DNA of 64,000 nt, from assembly GCA_021816845.1 (NCBI GenBank), contig JAKAWT010000001.1:1-64000 (forward strand), given 5' to 3'. Under the pieces are notes generated by a model that was not told the DNA's origin, did no database searches, and was given only the letters and a program-made list of their open reading frames with translations. How positions within the stretch are numbered: the first letter of the stretch is position 1; every line of letters starts with the position of its first letter. Below are positions 52,090 through 60,315 of the stretch, in pieces. A program made the translations under genes and the position numbers. The DNA is from a bacterium. Lineage in GTDB: Bacteria; Patescibacteria; Dojkabacteria; JAKAPS01; JAJZLI01.

Positions 52090-53163
52090 TTATAATTTAA
52101 TCTCTTCAAAAATAAACATATCTAAATCTCCTCCTAACACAGCTTCTGTATTAGTTGTTTCCATCTTTGTACGCAAATCCTTGACAAGTTTATATGGATT
52201 TAGAACGTAATTCCTTATCTGGTTTCCCCACATAGCAACTTTGTGTTCGCCTTTAAGGTCAGACATTTCTTTTTGTTTTTTTTCCTCACCAAGCTTAAAA
52301 AGTTGTGCCTTTAATTTTCTCATAGCATACTCTCTGTTTTGCACTTGAGTTCTTTCTGATCCAGCAGAAACTACTATGCCAGTTGGTATATGTTTTATAA
52401 TAACCTTGGAATTAACTTTATTAACGTTCTGCCCACCAGGGCCACCACTTCGTGTAGTTTGGAATTCTAAATCATCATTTTTTATTTCTATCTCATCATC
52501 ATCTTCTATAATAGGCATAACCTCAACTAGAGCAAAAGATGTCTGTCTTAATCCTTGAGCATTAAAAGGAGATACACGCACTAATCTATGAGTACCACTC
52601 TCTCTTTTTAGATATCCATAAGCATAAATGCCATTTACTTCCATACTAACGCTAGATATCCCAGCTTCATTACCAGAAAGAATATCAGTAATTTCATATT
52701 TCCATCCTTTTTTATTAAAATATCTTGTATACATCCTAAATAACATATCTGTCCAATCCATAGCCTCTGTACCGCCTTGACCAGCATGTATAGAGAAAAT
52801 AGCTCCAGCCTTATCATATTTAGATGATAAGTACGTGCTTAGTTCCATTTCATCACACTCTTTTTTAATTTTTTCTATCTCTTTTGTAATTTCAATATAA
52901 TCTTCTTCCTTAGATAACAAAAAGAGTTCATCAATATATTTTATCTTCTCCTCAAGGTCTAGAATTTTATTAACTTCACCTTGGTTAAAGGTTAATTCTT
53001 TTGCTATTTTAGTAGCATTCAAACTATCTTCCCAAAAACCTTCAGTAGAACTCTCTATTTCAAGTTCCTCTATCCTTTTCTCTAAAGCGGGTATATTTAT
53101 TTTATCCCGTATATTTTTTATCCTTTCAGTTAATATGGATATTTGTTCTTTTATATCATTCAT
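52090..53163 (-). CDS. prfB: peptide chain release factor 2
   Basis: Recognises UAA and UGA. The stop-codon motif SPF sits in RLVRVSPFNAQGLRQTSF and the catalytic GGQ in TRSGGPGGQNVNKVN. 357 residues in a single frame from the ATG: the autoregulatory +1 frameshift seen near codon 26 in most prfB genes is absent. Its presence agrees with UGA being a stop in this genome. A TGA of the upstream receiver gene overlaps its start. Confidence 0.96.
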   Translation of the reverse strand: MNDIKEQISILTERIKNIRDKINIPALEKRIEELEIESSTEGFWEDSLNATKIAKELTFNQGEVNKILDLEEKIKYIDELFLLSKEEDYIEITKEIEKIKKECDEMELSTYLSSKYDKAGAIFSIHAGQGGTEAMDWTDMLFRMYTRYFNKKGWKYEITDILSGNEAGISSVSMEVNGIYAYGYLKRESGTHRLVRVSPFNAQGLRQTSFALVEVMPIIEDDDEIEIKNDDLEFQTTRSGGPGGQNVNKVNSKVIIKHIPTGIVVSAGSERTQVQNREYAMRKLKAQLFKLGEEKKQKEMSDLKGEHKVAMWGNQIRNYVLNPYKLVKDLRTKMETTNTEAVLGGDLDMFIFEEIKL

Positions 53164-53573
53164 CAGGATTCTTTCAATTTCAGTATTTCTTTTACTTCAT
53201 CAAGTACTTGTTGGGGGTTTTGATAAGATTTTATTAGGTATCCAGAAGCCTGTCTAGCAAATCCTTCTTTTATAGTAGTTTCATCAGAAAGATTAGTTAA
53301 CAGTATTACAGGAATATTCATTGTAGACGGAGATGTTTTAAGCTCTTTTAGTACATCTAACCCATTAATACCTGGGAGCATTATATCAAGAACTATAATA
53401 TTTGGTTTCTCATTTTTTGCTAGTATTAAACCATCCTCTCCATTATATGCATTAACAACAGAAAATGAGTCGTTTTCAAATATTCTTGAATAAATAAATG
53501 CTAGATCCACATCATCCTCAACAAACAGTACTTTAATTTTATTTCTAGAATTCATACTATCTACATTATACAT
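53163..53573 (-). CDS. single-domain response regulator
   Basis: 136 residues with only a receiver domain: acidic pair FVEDDVD (18-24), phosphoacceptor Asp63 in IIVLDIMLPG, and Lys in YLIKSY (about 117). An ATG at 53555 (MNSRNK) is an alternative start. It overlaps prfB by one base. It is the second receiver-only protein in the window and no kinase is adjacent. Confidence 0.88.
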   Translation of the reverse strand: MYNVDSMNSRNKIKVLFVEDDVDLAFIYSRIFENDSFSVVNAYNGEDGLILAKNEKPNIIVLDIMLPGINGLDVLKELKTSPSTMNIPVILLTNLSDETTIKEGFARQASGYLIKSYQNPQQVLDEVKEILKLKES

Positions 53574-53609
53574 ATTGCATGTAAAAATTAAAGCTCACTA
53601 CGAAAGCTA

Positions 53610-53637
53610 TTGATTTTTTTTATATTGCAAGTATACT
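53610..53637 (+). promoter_or_regulatory. promoter of the small-protein cluster
   Basis: TTGATT (53610-53615), 16-bp spacer, TATACT (53632-53637). The predicted start at about 53644 makes the ATG at 53665 the likely translation start of the next gene, in place of the ATG at 53638 inside the promoter. Confidence 0.4.
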
Positions 53638-53664
53638 ATGAGATATGATATACTCCATTTTCTT

Positions 53665-54078
53665 ATGATAGAGCAAGAACCAACAGAAAACACAGAAATA
53701 CTAGATCCTCGAAAGGTTGAAGAGGAATTATATATAAAGATGAGAGGATTCAATTCCCATCTTCATGCCAGGTTAGAATCAGTTGACATGGGGACTATAA
53801 AATGTAACTATGTATATTCTGATGAAAGGGATAGTGTATTACCTCATGAAAAAACAATATTTGTAGATCCTGAGAATGACGAAATATTAAGAACAGATTA
53901 TATTGGTGATAAATTAAAAGTTACCGTATGGTTCAATGCTAAAACCAGAAGAAATTCTAGTATAATACAGTTTGAAAACCCTATTATAACTTTATTTTCA
54001 CCCGAAGAAGATATGGATTATGTTTCATATTTACCACTGAAAGACAAATTTATAAGGACAATTATTCCAAAAAGATAA
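53665..54078 (+). CDS. small acidic protein, unknown (first of three)
   Basis: 137 residues from the ATG at 53665 (MIEQEPTENTEIL). An acidic N terminus precedes a beta-rich region (LYIKMRGFNSHLHARLESVD, TIFVDPENDEILRTDY, LKVTVWFNAKTRR). No family recognised; no membrane helix or signal. The layout, an acidic Met-x-Glu-Gln start and a beta domain, is shared with the two genes that follow, so the three may be distant relatives. The longer frame to 53638 is less likely given the promoter position. Confidence 0.55.
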   Translation: MIEQEPTENTEILDPRKVEEELYIKMRGFNSHLHARLESVDMGTIKCNYVYSDERDSVLPHEKTIFVDPENDEILRTDYIGDKLKVTVWFNAKTRRNSSIIQFENPIITLFSPEEDMDYVSYLPLKDKFIRTIIPKR

Positions 54079-54113
54079 ATTTTAGATTTAGATTATTTTA
54101 GTTTTTTAATATT

Positions 54114-54515
54114 ATGTTAGAACAATTCACATTTACTGAACAACCACAAAATATGTTACTTACAGCAGAGGACACAGAGAGAGATATCAAAGAGACATTA
54201 AAAGGTATTTCTTTTATGGAAGATGTAAGAGTAATTATTAAAACCAAAGAAAAACAACAGCTTTCAGTTAATGGTGAAGAATATGGACCATTCGAAATAG
54301 AAAATGATATGTATCCAAAAAACGAAACAATCAAAATAACAGTAGAAAATGGCCAAACTATTGTTTCACTAAAGGCTAGACATCCAGGTAATTATGTTAT
54401 ATCTATAAAAGATCCAGAAACAATAACAATACATGATAAAAATATGGACTTGATAAGGGGATATATTCATACAACTGAAGGACATTTTCAATTAATGGAA
54501 ATTTTAACTTATTAA
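54114..54515 (+). CDS. small beta-rich protein, unknown (second of three)
   Basis: 133 residues starting MLEQFTFTEQPQNMLL. The middle contains strands separated by turns with Asn-Gly and Asp-Pro (SVNGEEYGPFEIEND, KITVENGQTIVSL, GNYVISIKDPETITI), giving a jelly-roll or beta-sandwich impression. No cysteines, signal or membrane segment. It lies 35 bp after the first gene of the trio and 4 bp before the third. Confidence 0.55.
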   Translation: MLEQFTFTEQPQNMLLTAEDTERDIKETLKGISFMEDVRVIIKTKEKQQLSVNGEEYGPFEIENDMYPKNETIKITVENGQTIVSLKARHPGNYVISIKDPETITIHDKNMDLIRGYIHTTEGHFQLMEILTY

Positions 54516-54519
54516 ATAT

Positions 54520-54909
54520 ATGGGAGAAACTGAGACAATATTCGAACAACAAGAACAATATGAAGATCTAAAACCAGAAGATATATATCCCTATTTAAAA
54601 GGTATCTTGGATACCAAAGAAAAAGCATTTATAAAGATTAAAGGAGATGGAGAACCAGCATATATTAATGGTCATCCAACATTTGACATGGATAGAGATG
54701 TATTTCTTGTATTAGTTGATAATAACACAGAGAATTCTCCCTCTATAAAGATTGCTATAGAAAAAGTATACCTACATAATACTAGGCCAAATATTCATAT
54801 TATTGTTAACAATTTAGATGAGATAGTTATATATACAATGGATGGACAAACAAAAACAAGAAGGTATAAGAAAGATAAAGAAGGGGTATTCAGAGTTTCT
54901 ATTGACTAG
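54520..54909 (+). CDS. small beta-rich protein, unknown (third of three)
   Basis: 129 residues starting MGETETIFEQQEQ. A short helix (DLKPEDIYPYLKGIL) precedes strands such as AFIKIKGDGEPAYINGHPTF and IHIIVNNLDEIVIYTMDGQT. The KxxGDGEPAYINGHP block parallels SVNGEEYGPF in the second protein. The trio precedes a slipin, 75 bp further on, on the same strand; a membrane-associated assembly is one guess. Confidence 0.5.
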   Translation: MGETETIFEQQEQYEDLKPEDIYPYLKGILDTKEKAFIKIKGDGEPAYINGHPTFDMDRDVFLVLVDNNTENSPSIKIAIEKVYLHNTRPNIHIIVNNLDEIVIYTMDGQTKTRRYKKDKEGVFRVSID

Positions 54910-54984
54910 ATATTAAGAACAAATATTTGTTTTTTACCCAAATTAGGTATAGAATTACTTCATTAATATAAACTTAAATAACAT

Positions 54985-55908
54985 ATGCAAGAGAGCATGC
55001 CCGGGAGATCTCCGGCAAGTCCATTAGCTTCAGTTCTATTTCTACTAATTATAGTTGTTGGATTTTTTATTGGACTTCCTTTATTCTCATCAAATTTTCA
55101 ACTTGCGGTAACATTATGGGTAATATTTTTCTTGCTTGCACTTTTAGTCTCAATATCTGTACATACAGCAGCAGAATGGGATAGAGCAACAGTTTTAAGA
55201 TTAGGAAAATTTGCTCGAATATCTGGACCAGGGATATTTTTTATAATACCTGTTTTTGAAACTATTCCATATTGGATAGATTTAAGGACAATGTCAGTAC
55301 CAATCAAGGCGGAACAGACATTAACCAAGGATAGTGTTCCAGTATCAGTTGAAGCAATTTTGTTCTTTAGAGTTATCAACGCAAAAATGGCATCTCTAGC
55401 CGTTGCAGACTATTACAACTCAGGAATCCTTGCAGCACAAACTGCACTAAGAGATATTATAGGTAAGAGTGAATTATCCACCGTACTATCAGAAAGAGAA
55501 AATATTGACGAGGCATTGAAAGTAGTCATAAGTAAAAGGGTAAGTCCTTGGGGTATTGAAGTTATATCTGTAGAAATGAGAGATGTTATTATTCCAGAGA
55601 ATCTTCAAAATGCAATGAGTCAAAAAGCACAATCAGAAAGAGAAAGAGAATCTAGAGTAATCCTTGGTGATTCAGAAAGAATAATTGCAGATAGCTTCAG
55701 ACAAGCAGCAGAAAAATACAGAGATAACCCTATGGCATTACATTTAAGAGCTATGAATATGCTATTTGAAGGTTTGAAAGAAAAAGGAGCGTTGATGATA
55801 GTCCCATCTTCGGCCCTAGATTCAATGAATCTAGGTACTCTATCTGGGCTTGCATCTTTAGGTGGTGAAAGATTAAATCAAGATAAACCAAAGAATCCAA
55901 AAAAATAA
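54985..55908 (+). CDS. slipin, stomatin/SPFH-family membrane protein
   Basis: 307 residues. Two hydrophobic segments near the N terminus (about 18-35 and 40-60) and then an SPFH domain: AEWDRATVLRLGKFARISGPGIFFIIP, then DLRTMSVPIKAEQTLTKDSVPVSV and ELSTVLSERENI, then a helical oligomerisation region with QKAQSERERESRVI. It is the slipin (prokaryotic stomatin) branch, which organises membrane domains. No NfeD partner gene is adjacent. The trio of small proteins is upstream and miaA downstream at 27 bp. Confidence 0.9.
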   Translation: MQESMPGRSPASPLASVLFLLIIVVGFFIGLPLFSSNFQLAVTLWVIFFLLALLVSISVHTAAEWDRATVLRLGKFARISGPGIFFIIPVFETIPYWIDLRTMSVPIKAEQTLTKDSVPVSVEAILFFRVINAKMASLAVADYYNSGILAAQTALRDIIGKSELSTVLSERENIDEALKVVISKRVSPWGIEVISVEMRDVIIPENLQNAMSQKAQSERERESRVILGDSERIIADSFRQAAEKYRDNPMALHLRAMNMLFEGLKEKGALMIVPSSALDSMNLGTLSGLASLGGERLNQDKPKNPKK

Positions 55909-55935
55909 TCTCAATATTTATCCATAAGAACTCTC

Positions 55936-56787
55936 ATGAAAAAAATCGTAATTGTAGGAGGAACAGCCTCTGGTAAAACTAGTTTAGCATATAATATTGC
56001 AAAAACTTTTGATGGCGAAATCATATCTTCTGACTCAAGACAAGTGTATAAATACCTTGATATAGGGTCATCTAAAGAAAGATTTAAAGATATAAAAACA
56101 CACCTTATAGATATCATAAACCCAGATCAAAGATATTCTGCATTTTTATTTAAACAAGATGCAAAAAAAATAATAAAAGATATCGAGCTAAAAGGTAAAA
56201 TCCCTATAATAGTTGGAGGTACTGGGCTTTATACAAAAGCACTTGTATATAATCTTTCTTTAGGCAAAAGTCCTAATTTTAAACTTAGAAAGGAACTTAA
56301 AAATAAAACAAAAGAAGAATTACAAAATACATTATATTCTATAAACCCAAGATTTAAAGAAATATTAAATAATTCAGATATAAATAATAAAGTAAGATTA
56401 ATAAGATATATAGAGAAAGGTGAAATAACAAAAGATCAATTTAAAAATAAAGAATATTTGCAAGTACAAATAAACATAGACAAAGAAGAAGTAATAAAAA
56501 GAATAAAAAATAGAACTGACAATATGATTGAGTCTGGCATCATTGATGAAACTTTAAATGTATTAAAACTAGGTTACAAAAAAGATGATCCGGGACTTTG
56601 TATGATAGGATACAAAGAGTCCATAGAATTTATTGAAAATAAGATAAATCAACAGGAATTGATTGAGAAAATTAACAAAAATACAATCAATTTATTAAAA
56701 AGACAAATAACATATTTTAGGAATGATAAAAATATCCATACTCTAGATAGTGATAAAATATTAGATTTTATAAAAACTACCATCTAA
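55936..56787 (+). CDS. miaA: tRNA dimethylallyltransferase
   Basis: Makes i6A at position 37 of tRNAs that read codons starting with U. P-loop GGTASGKTS (8-16), the DSRQVYKYLDIGSSK block (about 34-48), the PIIVGGTGLYTKAL stretch (about 94-107) and IGYKES near the C terminus are all present. 283 residues, slightly short of the usual 300, lost at the C terminus. Follows the slipin gene. Confidence 0.94.
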   Translation: MKKIVIVGGTASGKTSLAYNIAKTFDGEIISSDSRQVYKYLDIGSSKERFKDIKTHLIDIINPDQRYSAFLFKQDAKKIIKDIELKGKIPIIVGGTGLYTKALVYNLSLGKSPNFKLRKELKNKTKEELQNTLYSINPRFKEILNNSDINNKVRLIRYIEKGEITKDQFKNKEYLQVQINIDKEEVIKRIKNRTDNMIESGIIDETLNVLKLGYKKDDPGLCMIGYKESIEFIENKINQQELIEKINKNTINLLKRQITYFRNDKNIHTLDSDKILDFIKTTI

Positions 56788-56803
56788 TTGAAAATCTGAA
56801 CTA

Positions 56804-56819
56804 CATAGTATATACTATG
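56804..56819. promoter_or_regulatory. perfect 16-bp palindrome before the small membrane gene
   Basis: CATAGTATATACTATG, 77 bp before the ATG at 56896 and 17 bp past the miaA stop. It could be an operator for a dimeric regulator. No neighbouring regulator gene is seen. Confidence 0.35.
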
Positions 56820-56895
56820 CCAGTCCTCATAAAATGATGCAATTGATATTGGACATTCCAGTATCCATCTTAATGAGAAAGCAAGGGAGTCCTTT

Positions 56896-57189
56896 ATGAA
56901 AAGTAGTATTATCGTGGTATTTGTCTTTATTGCTCTTGCAATAGTAACTCATTTCGCTTTCTTATATATTCTTGGTAGTACACCAATAGTTGCACAAGGA
57001 ACACTATCATCAGCTATGAAAGATACAGTAGGAATACTAAAAAGCATTAGGGTTGTATGTTTATACATTATACCAGCAATTTTTTGTATTGCCGCTTTTA
57101 TAGCATGGGTGTATGCAAGAACAGATCCTAGATACATAATTCAGAGTGATTACTACAATCAGCATAGCTCCTTTGGCGAGTGGTCTTGA
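56896..57189 (+). CDS. small membrane protein, two helices
   Basis: 97 residues: membrane helices at about 4-26 and 50-75, and a soluble C terminus (RTDPRYIIQSDYYNQHSSF). The ATG has a good ribosome-binding site (AGGGAG, six bases before). No family recognised. It looks less AT-rich than its neighbours and stands alone, with a palindrome before and hairpins after it, which gives the impression of an independently regulated unit. Confidence 0.6.
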   Translation: MKSSIIVVFVFIALAIVTHFAFLYILGSTPIVAQGTLSSAMKDTVGILKSIRVVCLYIIPAIFCIAAFIAWVYARTDPRYIIQSDYYNQHSSFGEWS

Positions 57190-57219
57190 TCAGCAAAAGC
57201 TGAAAAAGATTCGAAAACC

Positions 57220-57293
57220 TAGCAAGAGAGCTGGATAAGAATGATCTTTGGATATAAAAATCCATTGTTTCCTTCTTACCCAGCCTCTCTGCT
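57220..57293. other. 74-nt hairpin after the small membrane gene
   Basis: Arms 57221-57241 and 57273-57293 pair almost throughout (AGC-AGAGA-GCTGG-TAAGAA type), closing an inner TGGAT/ATCCA hairpin. No U run follows on the plus strand. It may terminate the 56896-57189 transcript, or be a small RNA. Confidence 0.4.
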
Positions 57294-57311
57294 ACACATA
57301 TATTATTGTAT

Positions 57312-57342
57312 AAAAAAACAAACCCCACTTCTATGTGGGATT
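57312..57342 (-). terminator. rho-independent terminator of the HU gene
   Basis: On the minus strand CCCAC, a six-base loop, GTGGG, followed by a T-rich run (TTTGTTTTTTT). It lies about 28 bp past the HU stop. Confidence 0.8.
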
Positions 57343-57370
57343 TGAAATTTTACTTATTAAAAAATAAAGC

Positions 57371-57643
57371 TTATTTTACTGCTACTTTTAGTGCCTTTCC
57401 AGCTCTAAATGCAGGAGATTTTGTTGCTGCAATTCTGATTTTTGCTCCAGTTTGAGGATTTCTTCCTTCTCTTTCGGATCTACTTCTAACTTCAAACTTA
57501 CCAAAACCAGTAATTAAAACATCATCTCCTTTTCTTAAAGCTTCAGTAACTGCATCTACAAAAGCATCTAATGCTTGATTTGCAGCTCTTTTTGTAAGCC
57601 CTGTTGAGGCTGCCATTTTCTCAGCTAATTCTGTTCTTAACAT
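57371..57643 (-). CDS. hup: HU-family DNA-binding protein
   Basis: 90 residues: a dimerisation helix pair at 1-45 (MLRTELAEKMAASTGLTKRA, ALDAFVDAVTEAL), then the DNA-grasping arm with FGKFEVRSRSEREGRNPQTGAKIRIAATKSPAFRAGKALK. The conserved Arg and Pro (RNPQTG) at the arm tip is present. Length and sequence are typical of HU and fit non-specific bending of DNA. It has a nearly perfect ribosome-binding site and its own terminator, so it is a single, highly expressed gene. Confidence 0.96.
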   Translation of the reverse strand: MLRTELAEKMAASTGLTKRAANQALDAFVDAVTEALRKGDDVLITGFGKFEVRSRSEREGRNPQTGAKIRIAATKSPAFRAGKALKVAVK

Positions 57644-57648
57644 TGATA

Positions 57649-57659
57649 ATCACCTCCTT
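57649..57659 (-). promoter_or_regulatory. near-perfect Shine-Dalgarno of HU
   Basis: Minus-strand AAGGAGGTGAT, five bases before the ATG at 57643, complementary to the 16S rRNA 3' end over 11 bases. It fixes the HU start. Most genes in the window have far weaker sites. Confidence 0.85.
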
Positions 57660-57840
57660 TATTTGAATCACTTTTGGGTATTTCTAAATGTCGACACTAT
57701 AGAAAATACCTCTATGATAACATTTAAAGGAAGTATATACATATTTAGCTGTAATTGCAATATATATGCAACTAATTATTAAATTATGCCTTTAATTCAA
57801 CACTTTTCTGTATACAATTTCCTTTATAATTTATATATAT

Positions 57841-58344
57841 TTATTTGGGATCTTTATATAGAATTTCCAAGTCTTTGTCTGTTAAAAGTTTAATGGGTTC
57901 TTCCATCCTATCAAGAAACATTAATCCATCCATATGATCAATTTCATGTTGTAATAAATGAGAATAGAAACCCTCAAATTGCATTATCCTTCTTTTAAAT
58001 GACTCATCTTTATATTCAACTATAATTTTAGATGGTCTTTTAACATTACCATATAAATTACCTTCCTTAAGACTCATACATCCTTCCCACTCATCAGACA
58101 TAGTATTTGATCTATATATTATTTTAGGGTTAATAAAAACATTCCACTTACCATCTATCTCTGCTACACACATTCTTTTATTCTCTCCAACCTGACACCC
58201 ACACAGCCCAACACAGTTATTTACAGATTGTCCATATTTAATCATTTCTAAGGATAACTTCTTTAAATCTTTATCAAACTTAGATACCTCCTCTGATTTT
58301 TGAGTTAACCTCTTATCGCCTTTTAATATAATATTAATACTCAT
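57841..58344 (-). CDS. def: peptide deformylase
   Basis: Removes the formyl group from nascent proteins. The metal site is complete: EGCMS (motif 2, metal Cys) and QHEIDHMDG (motif 3). Motif 1, normally GxGxAAxQ, reads CVGLCGCQ here, with Cys in the first and last but one positions. It may mark a divergent type 3-like form. 167 residues. The start overlaps the spoT stop (ATGA). Confidence 0.92.
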   Translation of the reverse strand: MSINIILKGDKRLTQKSEEVSKFDKDLKKLSLEMIKYGQSVNNCVGLCGCQVGENKRMCVAEIDGKWNVFINPKIIYRSNTMSDEWEGCMSLKEGNLYGNVKRPSKIIVEYKDESFKRRIMQFEGFYSHLLQHEIDHMDGLMFLDRMEEPIKLLTDKDLEILYKDPK

Positions 58345-60302
58345 TGTCTTTTTACTTTATTTACACCCTTTATATCTTGTAGAGTTATTATTATATCATT
58401 AAGCTGATTTTTTGTGGACACATTTATATCTATTACAGTTTCAAAATGATCATCCAAAGATTTAGTGTTAAAGTTTTCTATCGTTATTTGTTTTTTTAAT
58501 ATTATATTTAAAATATTATCAATACTGGCTTTATTTGAGCTCTCTACAAAAAGGGAAGTTGTTATACAAGCATCCTTATTATTCCATATAACATCTACGT
58601 ATCTATGTTTATCATCAGATATTCCTAAATCTATATTTTTACACGAAGATTTGTGTATCATAATAAGTCCAGATAAAGAGACACAGCCAGTAATATGATC
58701 TGGAGGTATAGGATTGCAACATTTTGCAAATTTATATGGAACATTTGATGCTCCTTTTATAATTACTATATCCTTACTTTGATCATTATGTTTTTTAAAT
58801 TTTATATTTTGATCATGTACTTTACCAATTTCCAAATTTTTATTCTGTTCATTCAATTTCTTCTCTTCGTCTTCTATCCTCAACCATTTCCTTATAACAT
58901 TTCTTGTCTGAGACATTTTAGCGTAATTAAGCCAATCTCTTTTAGGATATTTCCTTTTATTGTCTACAATTATCTCTATAATATCTCCAGTTTGTAATTT
59001 GGTATCTATAGGAGATAACTTCCCGTTAATTTTAGCCCCATTCATAGCATTTCCTATATGGGTGTGTATTGTATATGCAAAATCTACAGGTGTAGAATCC
59101 TTATCAAGCTCCTTAACAAGACCTTCTGGGGTACATACAAAAATACGATTAAATATAAGGTCTTGGTCAAGAAGAATATCTCTCTTATTCCATTCCATTA
59201 AATTCTTTATCCAAGCGAATTTATCTGTACCACTATCCCCATTTCCTTTAATTTTATAGGCAATGTGGGATGCAGGCCCATATTCATTATATTCATGCAT
59301 TCTATGTGTTTTAATTTGTATCTCTACAGGTTTATTATCAATACTAACGGTTGTTTGTATAGCTTTAAATCCGTTCTTCTTGGGACTTGCTATATAATCA
59401 TCAAACTTATCTCTTTCATAATTGTATGTAGTATGTATAACTCCCAAACTACGATAACAAGCTTCTTTAGTGTCCACAAGAACTGTAAATGCCCACAAAT
59501 CAGATAATCTAGATATATATTCCACATCAAAATAACCATTACGTTTCAATATTTTATTATATATACTATACAAATTTTTCCTTCTTCCAAATACCTTGGA
59601 TCTAATACCAGCTCTCTTTAGGTCATGAAAAATTTGTAATTCTGTTTTTTTTATAAATTGAGCATTGTATTCAGTATGAGATTTAAAATATTCATTTATC
59701 ATTAGACTCTCTTCGGGATTCAATATTCCAAAGCATATATCATCAAGTTCAGCTTTCATAGCTCCCATACCAAGATATTCAGATATTGGAGAATAAACCA
59801 TCATTGTATCTTTTGCATATTTTATCTGTTCTTCTTCAGTTTTTACCCCTATAGTTCTCATATTATGCAGTCTATCTGCAATTTTTAGGATAATAATCCT
59901 GATATCTCCAGAAGATGAGATTAATAATTTTCTTAAATTTTCAAAATTCTGATTCTTAGAATCACTACTTTTATGAGCTATAGTTTTTATTTTTGTCACC
60001 CCATCAACGATATTTGAAACTGTTTTCCCAAATTTTTCTTCTATTTCTGGTAATGTAACATCAGAATCTTCTACAACATCATGAAGGAGTGCAGCAATTA
60101 TGGAATCTCCGTCAAGACCAAGATTAGACAGTATTAATGCAACAGCTAAAGGGTGGTGTATAAATGGTTCCCCAGTTAATCTAAAGGTCCCTTTATGTGC
60201 ATTTCTAGCTAGTTCATAAGCCTCTTCAATTTTGACCAAATTTGAAGTTATCTTTTTCTTTCTTATATTAGAAATTAAATCTGAATATTCTACTATCTCC
60301 AT
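58341..60302 (-). CDS. spoT: RelA/SpoT (p)ppGpp synthetase/hydrolase
   Basis: 653 residues. HD hydrolase domain: HHPLAVALIL (46-55), LLHDVVEDSD and KIADRLHNMRTI. Synthetase domain from about 230: the DYIASPKKNGFKAIQTTV block is where most RSH proteins have DYIxxPKxNGYQSLHT, so several substrate residues differ (YQSLHT to FKAIQT); VEIQIKTHRMHEYNEYGPASHIAYK follows. A TGS domain (about 390-450), a Cys motif (CCNPIPPD) and a C-terminal ACT domain complete it. Hydrolase should be active; synthetase activity is uncertain. Coupled to def. Confidence 0.93.
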   Translation of the reverse strand: MEIVEYSDLISNIRKKKITSNLVKIEEAYELARNAHKGTFRLTGEPFIHHPLAVALILSNLGLDGDSIIAALLHDVVEDSDVTLPEIEEKFGKTVSNIVDGVTKIKTIAHKSSDSKNQNFENLRKLLISSSGDIRIIILKIADRLHNMRTIGVKTEEEQIKYAKDTMMVYSPISEYLGMGAMKAELDDICFGILNPEESLMINEYFKSHTEYNAQFIKKTELQIFHDLKRAGIRSKVFGRRKNLYSIYNKILKRNGYFDVEYISRLSDLWAFTVLVDTKEACYRSLGVIHTTYNYERDKFDDYIASPKKNGFKAIQTTVSIDNKPVEIQIKTHRMHEYNEYGPASHIAYKIKGNGDSGTDKFAWIKNLMEWNKRDILLDQDLIFNRIFVCTPEGLVKELDKDSTPVDFAYTIHTHIGNAMNGAKINGKLSPIDTKLQTGDIIEIIVDNKRKYPKRDWLNYAKMSQTRNVIRKWLRIEDEEKKLNEQNKNLEIGKVHDQNIKFKKHNDQSKDIVIIKGASNVPYKFAKCCNPIPPDHITGCVSLSGLIMIHKSSCKNIDLGISDDKHRYVDVIWNNKDACITTSLFVESSNKASIDNILNIILKKQITIENFNTKSLDDHFETVIDINVSTKNQLNDIIITLQDIKGVNKVKRQ

Positions 60303-60315
60303 ATATTTAAATTAA

